Shown one piece after another: positions 43,263 through 56,568 of a stretch of 64,000 bases of DNA. Numbering within the stretch: the stretch's first letter is position 1; each line of letters starts with the position of its first letter. The DNA lies in NCBI GenBank assembly GCA_027559495.1, contig JAMXSV010000003.1:372001-436000 (forward strand), in the 5' to 3' direction. The position numbers and the translations under genes are program-made. The notes under the pieces were generated by a model. It worked only from the letters and a program-made list of their open reading frames with translations, made no database searches and had not been told where the DNA came from. The stretch comes from Aurifilum marmelostoma (lineage: Eukaryota; Ascomycota; Sordariomycetes; Diaporthales; Cryphonectriaceae).

Positions 43263-44926
43263 GAATATGCTTGCATCTTGATGGCAGAGGCTTCTGGGAA
43301 CAACTATGGGCTCTTGGGCCAGTGTCCTTCTTTGTGCTTTTTCGTTGAAGTACCGTTCCTCGGACTTAAATGTTATCACGAATAAATTTTAATCACTAGA
43401 ATAATGATTCCAATTGCTAAACTTCGTCCTAGTATAACTTTTCCGGAAACAGTCTGACATTTCGCCAGTTTGGCTCGATCTGCCCGTGCCATTGTAGCGG
43501 AGAATCGCAGCGAGGTAGAGCGTGTCGACGTACAATAGATATCAGGGACGGCAATGCGATTCTGTAAAAGTATAGCTCCGCTAGGCTGATCAGGGTCAAG
43601 CTCAATATGTCACTCGAATGTCTGCGCCGGGGAACGCCGGGGATGTCTCAGACGGAGGGCGTCCATCTTTGTGGTGTAATCAGATATCTGGTCCCTCACC
43701 AAGAATGATGGGGACTACCACCTCCAACTCTTGACCACTGACAGATTAGTATGATTGCTCTGAGGTACAGTAGCATGAACAAGGGCTGCTGGGAAAAGTG
43801 CGGTCCAGAACACCACCCTTTTGTGTTAGCTGCAAGGCTACATTTTCTGAGTAATTACGCCGGGGCTGATGAGCCTCATGCAATGCAACCTCAACAGCGG
43901 AGTCATTTAGTCGCCAGACAGCTGCTAGATTATGGATACCAGTGGGTAATCCGGCCCAGGGCTCGGCGCGTGCCGCCTCGAGAGATGGTGCTATCGTAGT
44001 GTGAAGGCTTGGGTCTAATTAATACATGCAGACCTCCCTAGGCGCTGTGAGTGCAGAGTGCAAGGGGCTATGGTCCATTGTGCCGAGACGCCTTACTGAG
44101 AAGAGACCATGTTCGCGTGCCTAGGAATGGTAGTCGATGCTTTGTCTCCGGTGCTTTCTCTCCGACTTGAAACTAATCAGTCAATTTTCCAGCTGAGCAG
44201 CCCCGATCTGGCGAGTAACCTCAATATCCATCTCACCCACCACTCTTCTGAGAAACTTTATTTGAATAACGATTGGACTAATTATGCATGGAATTCTCTT
44301 ATATACATCAAATGGTTTCTATGAGAGCTGCAGGCTGGCGTCCTCAGTCATCTACTAATCTAGCAAGTATTATACTTAGGCTTAATCTCTAGCGGGTGTT
44401 CTCTCTCCTTCTACACCCCATCCCTTCCCTCTCACCTTTGAATTTGCAAACATCTAGAGAGATTCCTGATATCAGACCTGGTCTTGGTTGATCAAATTTC
44501 CTCGCATTACTCCTAGAATCACTTGAGCAAACACGTCTCCCGCCGAGTAAAACCAGATATTAGCAGCATGCAAGCACCACTCCTCAACACTGTGACATGA
44601 CCAAAGGAGAATATGCACCGAAAGCTTATCGACGGCATATCCTCAAAATTTTCCCTTACATATCTGCAAATTACTTGCATAAGCCACAGCTGCTGGTTCT
44701 GGAATAAAGCTGAACAAGTCCGTATGGTTGTTACGCGAGGTGTGCCTGGACGCAACAATATTGAAATCTTGCGTGCCCTCGTGAGCCACCACGATAACTC
44801 AACACTTATTAGTTTGTGTTGCATCCGCCCGTGAGTGTGACAATTCTTGCGGCTCGCATGCCAATGTCACCTGGCTTTCCTTTCTAGGACAAGAGACCAT
44901 GCACATGCTCACATTAACCACAACAA

Positions 44927-44945
44927 CCCCCCCCCCCCCCCAAAC

Positions 44946-44976
<31 letters not shown>
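44927..44976. repeat. C15 followed by A30
   Basis: Adjacent mononucleotide runs, C15 (44927-44941) and A30 (44947-44976). The A30 could be the 3' tail of a retrocopy, but no coding remnant was recognised upstream. Confidence 0.85.
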
Positions 44977-44978
<2 letters not shown>

Positions 44979-45217
44979 AAAGGGAGTACCAGGCAAATTC
45001 CCCAACGCTAATACATGATTAACATTTGGCGCCAGACATGTGACCTGCCCTTTTCGACACCCGAACTATTCCCTGATTCCTTGTTTCTATTTATTATTAT
45101 CATTTTCAGTAATTAAACTACGCCGATAGACCAACTTTTTCTTTTCTCTCCTGTTCTTTTTGCCCGGTTAAAGCCACCCCTTTCCACAGCTATCAACAAA
45201 GAAGCCCATAGAAAAGT

Positions 45218-45218
<1 letters not shown>

Positions 45219-45252
<34 letters not shown>
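45219..45252. repeat. (GT)17 microsatellite
   Basis: Uninterrupted GT dinucleotides over 34 bases in the promoter-side region of the GH92 gene. Confidence 0.95.
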
Positions 45253-45253
<1 letters not shown>

Positions 45254-46114
45254 TTCGGGTGGGGGATCCACGCGCCCTTGGTCTGGATTATAACAATATT
45301 AAATCCGTCCAGTCAGGATCCATCACCGGGCCACGTTGTAGCCTCAACCGTGGCCACGATTCCCACAACAGCTGACTTACATGCCCACAAACTAGGAAAA
45401 GTAAGTATGCTCGGACCATCACGTTCACCGAGACTATCACGAAGCTGCAGAAATCGGCCTGCAACGTCCTTTTGATTGCTCCTTCTTTTTCTCTCCTTCT
45501 CCATACTGACGCCGCCCCGGGAGCCGGCACGAAAACCAACCCTGGGACCACTTTGTCCCCCCCCTCCAATGCCCTTGCAGCTGGTAGCATCGTGTCCCAC
45601 GACGTTACAGCTGAGGCGCCCTTTCCTCCCCTCCCCGCGCTTTTTAGCTCGGATGTTCTTGTTCTCTTCCTGGTCATGACTATGTCCCGAGGGATGATCT
45701 GCCTGGTGAGCAGCCATAGCCCTTGTGTGGAAGCGGATGCTCCTGTAGAGAGGCCATCACCTCTAGGGTTCTGGGTGAATTATGTATAAATACGCCCTGA
45801 GTAGTCCACGACAATCAAGGTAGGAAAAGGAGGTGAGCTGTGTTCCAAGGAAGTAGTTCCTAGGAGCGATTTCAATTTTATTCAGATCTATATTTCTCAG
45901 GTGTTGGGCCTGAGCACTTAGTTTCTGTGGTCACGAACTCCAAACAGACCAGTCAGTCCCTTCTGAAGTGTGGTGGTGTTTGCGTCGTACTGCCCTTTCT
46001 GAACTCGTGAGAACCCCTGGTTGCGATCATTATCACCACTTCCTTGGCATCTCTCTTGTCTTTGCCCGTATCAATTCTGATATCACCACCCAATCCACCT
46101 TGTTCTACTGCACA

Positions 46115-48924
46115 ATGAAGTATCCCAGGGCCATCATATTCGTGGCGCTGACGGCCAGCAGTCGCTACATGGGCGCTGCTGCTGCTGACTTGACTACCTA
46201 CGTCTCCCCCAGCGTGAGTAGTCACCTTGCTTTTTATAACACAATTACCTACAGTCCTCTCTAGCAGACATTCAATACAATGCTAACCCTAAATCACGAC
46301 AGACTGGCGAATCTGGCGGTGGCAACACGTTCCCAGGAGTCACCTGGCCGCTTGGCATAGTGAAGCTGGGCCCAGACCTATACGATGGATCAGACGCCTA
46401 TTCTGGCTACGATGTAAGTGAGACCGAGGAAATATAGCATTCGAGAGCAAGAATATCGAACAATGTCTTCTCACAACCCGCAAAAATAGGACGATGGCAA
46501 CTTCACCGGCTTCAGCATGCTCCACGAGAGCGGAACAGGAGGCGCGCCCAAATATGGCGTGGTGTCGCAGATGCCCGTGCTGGGCAACATCGCGAACCCC
46601 CTGGCAGACCACAACGATACGAGGGCCCAGGCCGACGTGGCCGAGGTCGGGTACTACGAGGCGTTCCTGGGCTCTGGCATTACTGTCGAGCTGGGCAGCA
46701 CCGAGCGGGCTGGGTTCTACCAGTACACCTTTCCCGAGACGACGAACCAGACCAAGAACATTATTGTGGATGTCTCTCATGTTCTGTCTAGCTACCGTGG
46801 TCTAGGACTCCAGCAGTCGTATCTTGGTGGCAATATCGAGGTGGTCAATGGGAATTCGAGCGAGGGCCATTACCAAGGCTATGGATCCTACAATAATGTG
46901 AGAAGCGAGACAAGAAGTTTCCTATTCTGACAAGGCCGTGTTACAGGGAACGGTTTTGTATAAATAACGCACATTGCTGACACTTGTTTACAGGGCTGGA
47001 ACCGCGCACCATTATGGACTGTCTATTTCTGTGGCTACTTTGACACTGATCCATCGACATATGCCACATTTCTGGGCAGCGGCAACACGAACGACACGCT
47101 GGTCGCCTATCCCGCAGGAGACGAGGTGACGTCGACCTCACGCCTGGGCGTCCTGTACACCTTCGACTCCACCACTGTGACGTCGAGGGTCGGCGTCTCC
47201 TTCATCTCGACGGAGCAGGCTTGTTCCAACGTCAACTCGCAGATCCCCGCAGGAACGGAGCTCGAGACACTCACACAGCAGACAAAGGATGCCTGGAACA
47301 GCCAGATCCTGTCCAAGGTCACGACCACCGACACCAACACGACCAACCTGGAGCTGCTGTACACATCGCTGTATCATATGAATATCATTCCGACCAACAA
47401 GACAGGCGAGAACCCGCTCTGGGAGTCTTCTGAGCCGTACTATGATGATATTTTCACGCTCTGGGATCTGGTAAGTGGGAGGCTTTGAGCACAGCACCGC
47501 GTTGCAGTTTTGTCCCGTCCGCCACCTTCACTTCGAGACCCGTCTGTTCTCCTGACTAACTTTTTCCAGTTCCGTTGTGGCACCGCCCTCTTCCACATCA
47601 TCAACCCAGAGCCGTACGAGGAATACATTCGCTCCCTGATCGACGTCTGGCGCCACGTGGGCTTCATGCCCGACGCTCGCTCCTCCTTCTGGAACGGCGC
47701 CACCCAGGGCGGTTCCAACTGCGACAACGTCCTGGCCGACGCCTACGTCAAGGGTGTCCGCGGCGACATCGACTGGGAGGATGGCCTGTCTGCTATGCTG
47801 ACCGACGCCGAGGTCGTCCCGCCCAACAACAACGACCCCCGCGACCCTTCTGGCTCCACTGCCGAGGGCCGCGGTGCCCTGCCCGACTGGCTCGAATATG
47901 GCTACATCACGCCTACCTTTGGTCGTTCTGTAAGCCGCGCCGTCGAGTACGCGGTCAACGACTTTGCCGTGTACCAGGTCGCCAGCGGGCTCGGTCTCGA
48001 CAACGCCACCACATACCTGAACCGCAGCCGCAACTGGAGAAACCACTGGAACCCAGACGTCGAGTCTCTGGGCTTCTACGGCTTCGTCATGCCGCGCAAC
48101 ACGAGCGGTTTCATACCCAATGACCCTCTCACCTGCGGCGGCTGCTACTGGGCCGACTACTGTGAGTGATATCCAAGCAAATATTCCCACGTCTCAAACC
48201 CCCCCCCCCCCCTTTTTTTTTCTTTCCCCCCTCCATCTTGTATGTACATGAACAACTGTGCCTGACCCGACTGCCAGACTACGAGGCCCTCCCCTGGGAA
48301 TACTCCTGGAACGCCCACCACGACATCGACACCCTGATGAGCTACATAGGCGGCCCAGAGACCTTCCTCGCCCGCCTCGAGATGATGTTCACCCCGGGCG
48401 CCTACCCCTCGGGCTCCTTCGACGAGATGATCTTCAACCCGGGCAACGAGCCCTCCTTCACCACCCCTTACCTCTTCAGCTTCATCAACCGCCAGGACCT
48501 CACCGTCATGTACACCCGCCGCTTCGCCCAGGCCTTCTACAGCCTGGGCCCCGACGGCCTCCCGGGCAACTCCGACGCCGGCGCCATGGAGACCTGGCTC
48601 CTGTGGGTCATGATCGGTCTCTACCCCATGACGGGCCAGACCACCTTCCTCATCGGCAGCCCGTGGTTCTCGGACCTGACCATCGACCTGGGCACGGGCA
48701 ACGAGCTGCACATCACCACGACGGGCGGGTCCGAGGAGAGCTACTACGTGCAGAGCCTCCAGGTCAACGGGCAGGCGTGGGACCAGACGTGGGTGACGTG
48801 GGACGACATCTTTGCCAGTGGTGGCACGCTGGATTTCGTCCTCGGGCCCGAGCCCGCCAACTGGACTACAGGGCCGCCTCCTCCTAGCCCGGCTACGGAG
48901 ACGGCTGCTCAGCGCAGGCGGTGA
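46115..48924 (+). CDS. Secreted GH92 alpha-1,2-mannosidase
   Basis: Six exons: 46115-46213, 46303-46413, 46490-46897, 46994-47470, 47570-48161 and 48278-48924, giving 777 aa with phases closing. The N-terminus is a signal peptide (MKYPRAIIFVALTASS, likely cut after the Ala cluster near residue 24). A beta-sandwich domain with FPGVTWPLGIVKLGPD and GFSMLHESGTGG precedes an (alpha/alpha)6 barrel. The barrel has YEEYIRSLIDVWRHVGFMPDAR, NAHHDIDTLMSYIGG, GNEPS and GNSDAGAMETWLLW, whose Asp matches the GH92 GNxDxG active-site motif. GH92 enzymes are calcium-dependent exo-mannosidases acting on N- and O-glycans. Many N-glycosylation sequons fit secretion. Intron 5 contains C14 (48199-48212) next to T9. 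Confidence 0.93.
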
Positions 48925-49608
48925 GGAGATTCGTGAATATATGATGCTGGGCCAGAGCAGCTGCGAGAAAGAAGGGGACAGACACTCTTTGTCGATCACA
49001 ATCTATATCAAGTAATTAGTATAAATCTCACCATTCATTCATCCGATCATTAGCAAGATGCCACAGGGCCTTGGAGAAATTTGACATCAAGTTCGAGAGG
49101 CTCACGCGTCTGTTGTCTGTTCAAAACGTGACTATTGCTCGAGCTCCGCTCAGGTCTATGACTGATAGAGCAAGATCCTCTGACGGAGAGCCAAGTCAAA
49201 CTTCACGCTCCACACAGAAATGCACTGGATCAAGCGTTCGTGGTCTTCCTTCTTTTTTCAAAGAGCACCATTACTTTTTTTCTCTTCCGGAAACCTCCTT
49301 GGTATGTGGGTATGAGTATTTGCTGTCCAGTGCCGTGCCCGCCAATGACCTCGTGGGTATCAGACCAGTTCATCATCCTCTCCGCCCAGCCATGCGCGAA
49401 GAAACCCTGCTGCGAGAAACATCGCAGCACATTACATTCCACCTGGCGCAGTGAGTATAGCCCACTATGCCCGAAAACCGTGTTGTGCACTATGTAAGCA
49501 CGAGAATATGTACAAGTTCCTGATTTGATTGTTCGTCATCACGGACGGTAAACCAACCCAGCCATACAATCAAGCTCCATGATGTGTAGTCGTCCTTTGC
49601 CCATTTCT
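48925..49608. other. Convergent 3' region
   Basis: It lies between the GH92 and EDC4-like 3' ends. No supported gene. Confidence 0.5.
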
Positions 49609-52600
49609 TCAGTACGAAGGGACGGCTGTGGACACCGAGCGGGCCATTGCGTCATTGATCTTACGCGTGAGATCAATCATGCCGGACAGGTTCCGCAGGA
49701 CCGGGTCGTTGGGCACCGCCATGTTGAGACGGACGAACACGTGCTCGAGGCGGCTCTTGATCAGAGACATGACCCGCGGAGTTATCTCACGAACCTGTCC
49801 CTCCTGTTGTTATAGAGTTGTTAGCGGACATACAGAAACATAGCAGAAGCAGCATTTCTCCCCCGGGGTTCTAATATTCCGGTTGCTTACAGTACTTACA
49901 ATCCTAGGCAGAGCCTCGTAAAATTGAATGAGGACCATCTCGGTCCACGCCAACTGCCTGTGCAGCACCTGCGCATTGTCCAGCTCGGACGTTATGGTTG
50001 CCGCTACCGTCAGCAGGAGGAGGGGGTTCAGGTTGCGGATGAAATCAGGGTCGTAATTGGCGAGCACCTGGTTCCACACGGCCTGCCCATCCTTCGACTC
50101 CTGGATCCAGGTCATGACGGCGTCATCGTAGTTGCCCGCTTGCATGTGGTTGCGCACCCGTGAACAGACATCCTCGAGCTCCAGGCGCTCTCGGCTGTCC
50201 TGGCTCGTCTGCTGGAACGGCACCTGCTCGCCAGCAAGCTGTTGGGCCTGTTGGACCACCTGGTGCTGGCTTGAGATATGACTGCCGACCTGGCTAGACG
50301 CCTGGCTCGCGGGACTGCCGAACTGCTGCGAGTGCTGCAAGGCATGAATGTTCGGGTTCACGGCCTGCAGCGGCACTGCTTGGCCCGAGTACTGCTGCTG
50401 CTGCTGTTGTTGTGGGGTCACAATCGCGCTGGCGTTGCTAGCCCACTGCTGTTGCTGATTCTGTGGGGAAGTCAGGCCAGCCACAGATGGGTTGGTGTAC
50501 TGGCTTGCTGCCACAGAACCTTGAGGGCTTTGAAAGTGTGGTTGGGCAGCGGCGGCAGGGGGCAGGGGCAGCGAGGTGCTGCAGACCTTGATTCTGGCTA
50601 TGAGACGGGCTGTGGTACGCAGCGTTGTTTACTCCACGTGCCTGGCTGACTTGTCCCACGTGTCGCCCACCGGCCTGCGCAGGCGAGACCTGACGCTGCT
50701 GGGCCAGCTGATTCTGGAGGCGCAGTATCTCCTCTTGGAAACGCGCCTGAGCGCTTGACATGGTGCTCAGAGTCTCTGACATGCTGGTGCTCAAGGCGAC
50801 AAGCTGCTCAAACTTCTGCATGTCTTTCACACGGATCTGTTCCATGGCGTCGAACTGGGTCGTGACATTCGCCAAGATCTCCTTACCGCAGGCGCTGGCA
50901 GCTTCAGTTGCAACCCTGGTGAAGCGCGGTATGATCCTATCATCGAGCAGCGCGTACAGCTGTTCATCGATCTTGTTGGAGAGGGTACGGACCACCTTAT
51001 CAGCGACAGCTTTGGCCAGCTCGGGCTTCCGCAGGGCCTGGTCCATCGCACGTGGGAGGGTCTCCTGCACCTCTCTCTGGACCGACTGAGCGACGGTGTT
51101 GCCAAGCTTGCCGTCGAGCTGCTTAGCCACAGCGTCCGTCAAGACATCGCCGATCAATGCAGTGATGGGGCCGCCCAGTTCATCCTGAACGATCTTGGTA
51201 AGGACGTCCTGGCAGTTCTCGTTGAGACACAAAGACACCTGGCTGAGTAGCTCGTCTTGACGACGGTCAAACTTGCTGTCGCGAGCCTGCGCATCGCGGT
51301 CAAGAGCCTTTCGTAGACCAACCAGTTCGGCCTGGATCGAGCCAGTGATGTTGTCCATCAGACGCTTCTCCATGCTGTTGATGCGGCTGTCCACTTCCTG
51401 CGAAAAGGTAAAGGGTGACTTGGAAGCGTCTGCGGGCTTGTGAGTCGTCGTAGCCACGACTCTGGGCGCGTGGCCATTAGTCTGGCCAGCCTCACGCTCG
51501 TGCTCGGCCAGTGTAGCTGCCAGTGTCGCAGCTTTCTCGGCGGCGGCCTTCTTCTTGCGAGACCTCTTCTCGGACTTCTCGCCGGCAGCAGGAGCAACAG
51601 GCTCATCCTCTTTGTTCTCCTTCTGCTTGGATGGTGACACCTCATCTCGAGCCTTTCGCGTGACTGGCAACTCAGGCGCAGTCTCGGCTGCGGCCTCCTT
51701 GGGACGAACAGCGAGACGAACTTGAGGTGGGGCGGGGGCGGATTCCTCGGCGGGCTGGGCCTGGGGCTGAGGGGGGAGGTTGCTTCAGCTTTCCGATCTC
51801 AACCAAGCCAGCCTCGATGGCATTGACAGGGTCCATAACCTTGTTGTCTTTATCCCAGCCAAGATCCGGCGCCTTGATCGACAGGCAGGCCACACCCTTA
51901 GAATGCATGGCATAGAGCTCGAACAGGGTCGCCTCATCGCCATCGCTAGCAGAAGCAGGCTGCTGGAGGAGGAACAGACTACGCAGGACACCCTTGTTGG
52001 CGAATGAGTACTCCCTCATCCCGCTGATGACCGCAGTAGAGTCAGGAACGGGGATCGACGAGTCTTGCGCCACCAGCTTCTGGATGTAGTCCACCTGAGA
52101 GTTGTTCTTCAACGCATACTTAGGGGCTGAGAGGTGTAAGAAGTAGATGGAGTTCCGGGTAGGGTGGCCAACCACGATGATACCGGAAGCAGGGTGATAC
52201 ATAACGCTGCAGACGGCGTCGGACTCTTTGCTGTGCGGTAGGTTGAACTCCTGGACCGGTTTACCCAGCGCCAAATCCCACAGCTGTAACGTATGGTTCT
52301 GTTTCATACCCACGATCAGGTAGCGCAGCGCGGTCCGCTTCTGATACGGTCGAAACTTATCCAGCAGCAGCACGGAAGTCGGCCAGGCCTTCTCTCCTTC
52401 GGGCGTTGTGGTCAAGGTCATCAGAGGCTCTTTCACCTCCAAAGACGTGTGAGCTGGGCCTCCATTCCCGTCCATCGTCGTCAATTCACGGACGTCCCAG
52501 AACTTGACGCGACCCGACTTGTCCAGCGAAACCACGACGGTGTCATCCTGACTGAAAGTGAAGTCCTTACCAGCCTTTCCAGTGTTGATCTTCAGGGAAC

Positions 52601-54849
52601 ACTCCTTGGCCAGCCGGTCGGTATCGACAACGCGGTCATGATTCGGCTTGAGCAAATTACGCCGCATGACGAAAGAGGGGAAGACGATATTGATCGACTT
52701 GCCGCGCCCGACGGCAAAATACTCGGGGTGGTTCGTGGAAGGGCGAGCCCGGGTCTTGAGAACGCCACCTGGGGCGTCGCCTTCCTGGGTGCTGCTCGGA
52801 GGCAGGGCAAAGCCGTACTGCTCTAGGTGAGCGTCTTCCAGATGATCCTTCTCTCCATCCTTGACCTGGACCCAGTAGACGGTACCACTGATGCCCGTGC
52901 CGATGATGGTCTCCTTGACCGTGGAGTGCTGGTCAGCAGGGGTAGAAGAGATGGCAAGGTTGAAGATGCGATCTTTGGTATCAGAGAACAGCTTAGCGTC
53001 GCGTCCATCATCCTGTCTGATAACACGAAGGCCGCCGGCCTTGGACATGCCGTATGCCAGGTAGTTCTCGGATGCAGCGACCAGGTTGCGATCAATCTGG
53101 TCGAACTCCTTCTTGAGCCTGGCAATGTCGAGAATAGACTCGTCGCGAATCACAGGACGCGAGTCGTTGGCGCTGTCCTGAACATTGATAGCGATCCAGG
53201 GCTTCATCGGGAAGTTGAAGACCTTGATAGGCTTCGTAGTTTCCTCGATGACAACGATCTCATCCTCGGCCTCGGCACTTTCCCAGCTGTCAGCAACAGG
53301 GCCCTGAGCAGCAGAGTCCACAATGTCTCGCACAGCCTTGGCTATGTCAGGCTGCAAAGTGGTGTCCAGAACGTCATTGTTCTCGTCCTTGTCCAGCTCG
53401 TGCTTGATATCGTAAGCTGCCACTGCTGCGGCTTCTTGAAACTCCCGCTCGGTCTTAGCCGCCATCATGTCTCTGAGCTCTTGAGTGATCCGGGCCTGCG
53501 TCTGTTCATCCTCTGCACGTGCCAGAGCTTCCTGGGCCTCCTTGTCGACCTTATCCGCAATATCGCTGACCGCTTCGGAAACAATCTCTTTGTTCTTGTC
53601 TTCTGTCTCGCGCACAGGATAGGGAGGGTTCGAGAGCTGGGACGTGGGTGTCGAATCGAATTTGCGGCGCACATGATCACGGGACTCCAAGTGGCTGCTA
53701 GTACTGGACAGACGCTTGTGATCGAGAGGGCCATGCGCCGAGCCGGGCTTTTTTCAGGATCTGGACAGGAGGCTGTCCTTGTATGCTTGGGGAAGTGCCA
53801 GGGGTGACAGAGCTCTTGGGGCCTCGGTTCTGAGGGGATGCAGAAGCGATGAGTTCTTCGAAGGGGTTGACATGGCTGAACATGGCCGCTTTCGTAGACG
53901 GGGAATTATTCTGGCTAGATTGAGCAGGCTCGAACTTGAGCTGCTCGACATCCTTGTGAGCAAAATCAAAGGAAGGAGCACTCGGAACTGCCGGAACTTC
54001 GGCCGTGGCTTCAGCAGGCTGGTCGCCTTGGCTAGGCTTGGGCCGGTTCAGAAGATCGAGCAGATACCGCTGAGTATCCTTGGGAGGGGGGTCGGCGTTC
54101 CAGTTGTTCGAGGGCTGCGATGGCTGCGATGGCTGCGATGGCTGCGATGACTGCTGCTGCTGTGGCTGCTGCTGTGGCTGCTGCTGTGATGGCTCCGGCT
54201 TCGGAACCTCAGTCTCGAACTTGCCCTTCATAAGAGCAGCGAGCAGGCCGGTGGGGTCGGCAGAGGACGGAGCAGGTGCGTGGATCATATGATTGCCCTG
54301 ATCGGAGGCATGGCGAATGAGGGATTCCCGACGGAGCTGGTCGTTGGCTTGGACCTGGGCCTGAGGAAGGCTGGGCTGGGAGGAGCTCTGCTGAGCGCCC
54401 TGGCCGCTGCTGATCTTCAGCAGGCTCAGCAAGTTTGCGGTGCGATCTCCTCCGCCGCCCTCGGCAGTAGGCCTCACCATCAGGCCAGGAGGAAACATGG
54501 AGCCAGCGGGAGGGGTAGGAGCAGCTGGGGGAGGGTAGTTGCCGTGGTGGTTGTCCTGGGACTCGGCACGCTGGGCCTCCTGTTGCCAGAGGGCGCGTTG
54601 GGCCTCGTCGCCGAGCAGATGCATGGTGTTACGCATATCAGACATGGTAGGTCGCCACTGCATCTGCTGGAGCTGCTGGGCTGCCTGTTGCTGGTGATGC
54701 TGGAACTGAGCGGCGGCGGCGGCCGGGTCGCTGGACTGGAGACGCTGGTTGTGGTGCTGCTGCAGCTGGGCGAGAATGGAGTTGATCGAGCCGTCACCAG
54801 AGCCAGGACCAGGCGGAGCACCGGGGCCTCCGCCACCGTAGCTAGCCAT
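49609..54849 (-). CDS. EDC4: EDC4/Ge-1-like mRNA-decapping scaffold with three apparent +1 shifts
   Basis: A coding block from ATG 54849 to 49900, one intron (GTAAGT...CAACAG) and a last exon 49803-49609, giving about 1,713 aa. Three places need one base fewer: A6 (T6 at 53749-53754), C6 (G6 at 51771-51776) and C5 (G5 at 50558-50562). Everything between them is open. Domain order: Gln/Pro-rich, prion-like N-terminus (QPQQQPQQQQ); acidic helix; WD40-type propeller (about residues 560-960, with DDTVVVSLDKSGRVKFWDVREL and HTLQLWDLALGKPV); charged linker; long coiled coil (TRVATEAASACGKEIL); Gln-rich tract; and a helical C-terminal domain (VCSRVRNHMQAGNYDDAVMTWIQ) as in Ge-1. EDC4/S. pombe Pdc1 scaffolds Dcp2 in P-bodies. 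If the shifts are real the gene is broken. Confidence 0.82.
50558..50562 (-). other. Frame change 3 in EDC4-like gene (C5)
   Basis: Removing one C from this run, or from the adjacent C4 at 50565-50568, joins the coiled-coil region to the Gln-rich C-terminal part (APAAAAQPHFQSPQGS). Confidence 0.75.
51771..51776 (-). other. Frame change 2 in EDC4-like gene (C6)
   Basis: Removing one C converts LKQPPPSAPGP into LKQPPPQPQAQPAEES and joins the WD40 region to the coiled-coil region in frame. Confidence 0.75.
53749..53754 (-). other. Frame change 1 in EDC4-like gene (A6)
   Basis: Upstream frame ILKKARLGAWPS hits a stop 17 codons later. Removing one A gives ILKKPGSAHGPLDHKR, which continues into the WD40 part without interruption. 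Confidence 0.75.
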
Positions 54850-56568
54850 GATGAGGTCGTCGAGCTTGTCAAGGTGTGGCCAGCACCGGTGGGAGGTGAC
54901 GCGTTGCGGGGATCAGCTTGTGCTCAATGCCCTTTCGCGCGTGTCCGACTTGGGATCCGCCCAATTGAAAATAGAACTGCTGGACGGAGGGCTGCCACAA
55001 GAAAGAAGGGTTGGTGAGGTTGGATGAGGATGATGGATGACGGGGAGAGCCGCGGCAGAGGGAAAAATAAAAGTGGGAAAAGTGGTGATGAAAGTGACTG
55101 GGTTTCGGGGTGTGTGCGTGGGCGTGGGCGTAGGTGTGGGGGCGTGGTGCTAAGCTTTCCTAGCAAGGCCTGGCTGGATATTAAACCTCAGCGTGAGCCG
55201 TCCAGGGTCTTCTCCTAGCGGTGCCCCATGGATTCTGATCAGGATTTCCGCTTAATAGAAGTCCAATCGGTCAGATCCAACACAGCGAGATGGTACTGCG
55301 CCTTGCTATGCCTGCCTTTAGAGGAAGAAAGTTGCAGTTGGATGTAGAAAGCCGGGCGATTCAAGTGAGGAGAAAGACAAGACAATATCAAACGAAATTG
55401 AGGGAGAGAAAATAAGGTGCGGTGGGGGAAGAGGAGAAGGTTGTACGTCCGTACTGTAGTAGATTCGAAAAGTGGCGAGGCGTGCAGGGTGTGGGTAAGT
55501 CGCTTCCCAGGATCAGGGCGCCTGCTGCTACGGAGTGGTCGTAAACTCTGTGGCCGATTTGTTTTTCCAGGGCTGCCTACAACCTGCAGCCCAACAACGG
55601 TCGCATGATGCTTTTGCCCAAAAGTCTCCGCAGAGGTCTGCAAGGTTGCTTTTGCCTGGGCTGCCATGCAGCAGTCAGATCTGCAGGTGTAAGGTGCAAG
55701 CAGAAGCAACAGGGCCCAATTTTAAGGCACAGTACGTCATGCGCGCGGAGGGCAAAAGGTGATTCTGGGCCACGCAGCAAGCAGTGAGTGGCTGGGTGCC
55801 AGCAGATGCAGGTGAGCCCGGTTGCGCCCTGATACCCAACTCTGGCACGCTGTATTACTCCCCAGCCGGTGCCGGTCTAGCGGCTCTGCAGCCACTAAAA
55901 GTACAGTGCTGCCATCATGCTACCATAACACTGTACGGCAGAACTGCGGTTCCAGCTCCAATTTGTCGGGTCATTCATTCACTGCGCCCAAAAGCGTGGT
56001 GCCTGCCCAGGCTGCCCACACCCCCTCCCAGCCAAGCCCGGTTCATAGCGGGCCTTAAGGTTGAAAAAACCCCTGCGCCTTTGACAGAACGATTCCGTAC
56101 TGGCCTTGCTGACATCGCATTCAACACCGATCCACCCTCCTCCGACCTCAAACTTCTGGCCCATCCCTCGTGTCAACCATCTTCACGACTTGGCCCATCC
56201 CTCCCCTCTCTCACCTCCTCGAGACACGACCTCCAACATACCGTCACAACAGACTCATACCTACTACGTTACCTCCATCAACCTGCCACACACCTTGAGC
56301 CTCAGCCCGCCGCCAGCCGCACACGCGCCTTGACTCCGTATCCATACGGAAAACTTCCGTGCTGGACTACCCATCGCCACGACCACTCCGCTCTTGCAGA
56401 ACAGCCAGCCCAAGCGCACGCCCACAACTTCACGCCTTCACGCCCTAGTAATCTACCGACGGCGCCACGCCTCTGGCGATGCTGTCCGCCTCTACCATCC
56501 AGCGGTGAATCGAGCACATCTGACGAGTAAAATCCCAAACGTCACATCTCTCCTCACAATCAGCCAAC
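54850..56568. other. Divergent promoter region, EDC4-like / membrane protein
   Basis: About 1.7 kb between divergent starts. A Pro/Ser-rich plus-strand open frame at 55784-56530 has no recognisable domain and its composition follows the C/T-rich leader; it is not called. Confidence 0.45.

Larger units (their letters stand above)
43263..46114. other. Intergenic region with simple repeats
   Basis: About 2.85 kb. It contains C15 at 44927-44941, A30 at 44947-44976 and (GT)17 at 45219-45252. No supported gene; a plus-strand frame at 45472-45789 lacks recognisable features. Confidence 0.5.

Noticed and set aside
48157..48999. A 280-codon minus-strand open frame
   Set aside because: Antisense to the last GH92 exon and its intron; the plus-strand protein carries clear GH92 motifs.
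55784..56530. A 248-codon plus-strand Pro/Ser/Thr-rich frame
   Set aside because: Composition follows C/T-rich leader sequence of the downstream gene, and no domain or sensible codon bias is visible.
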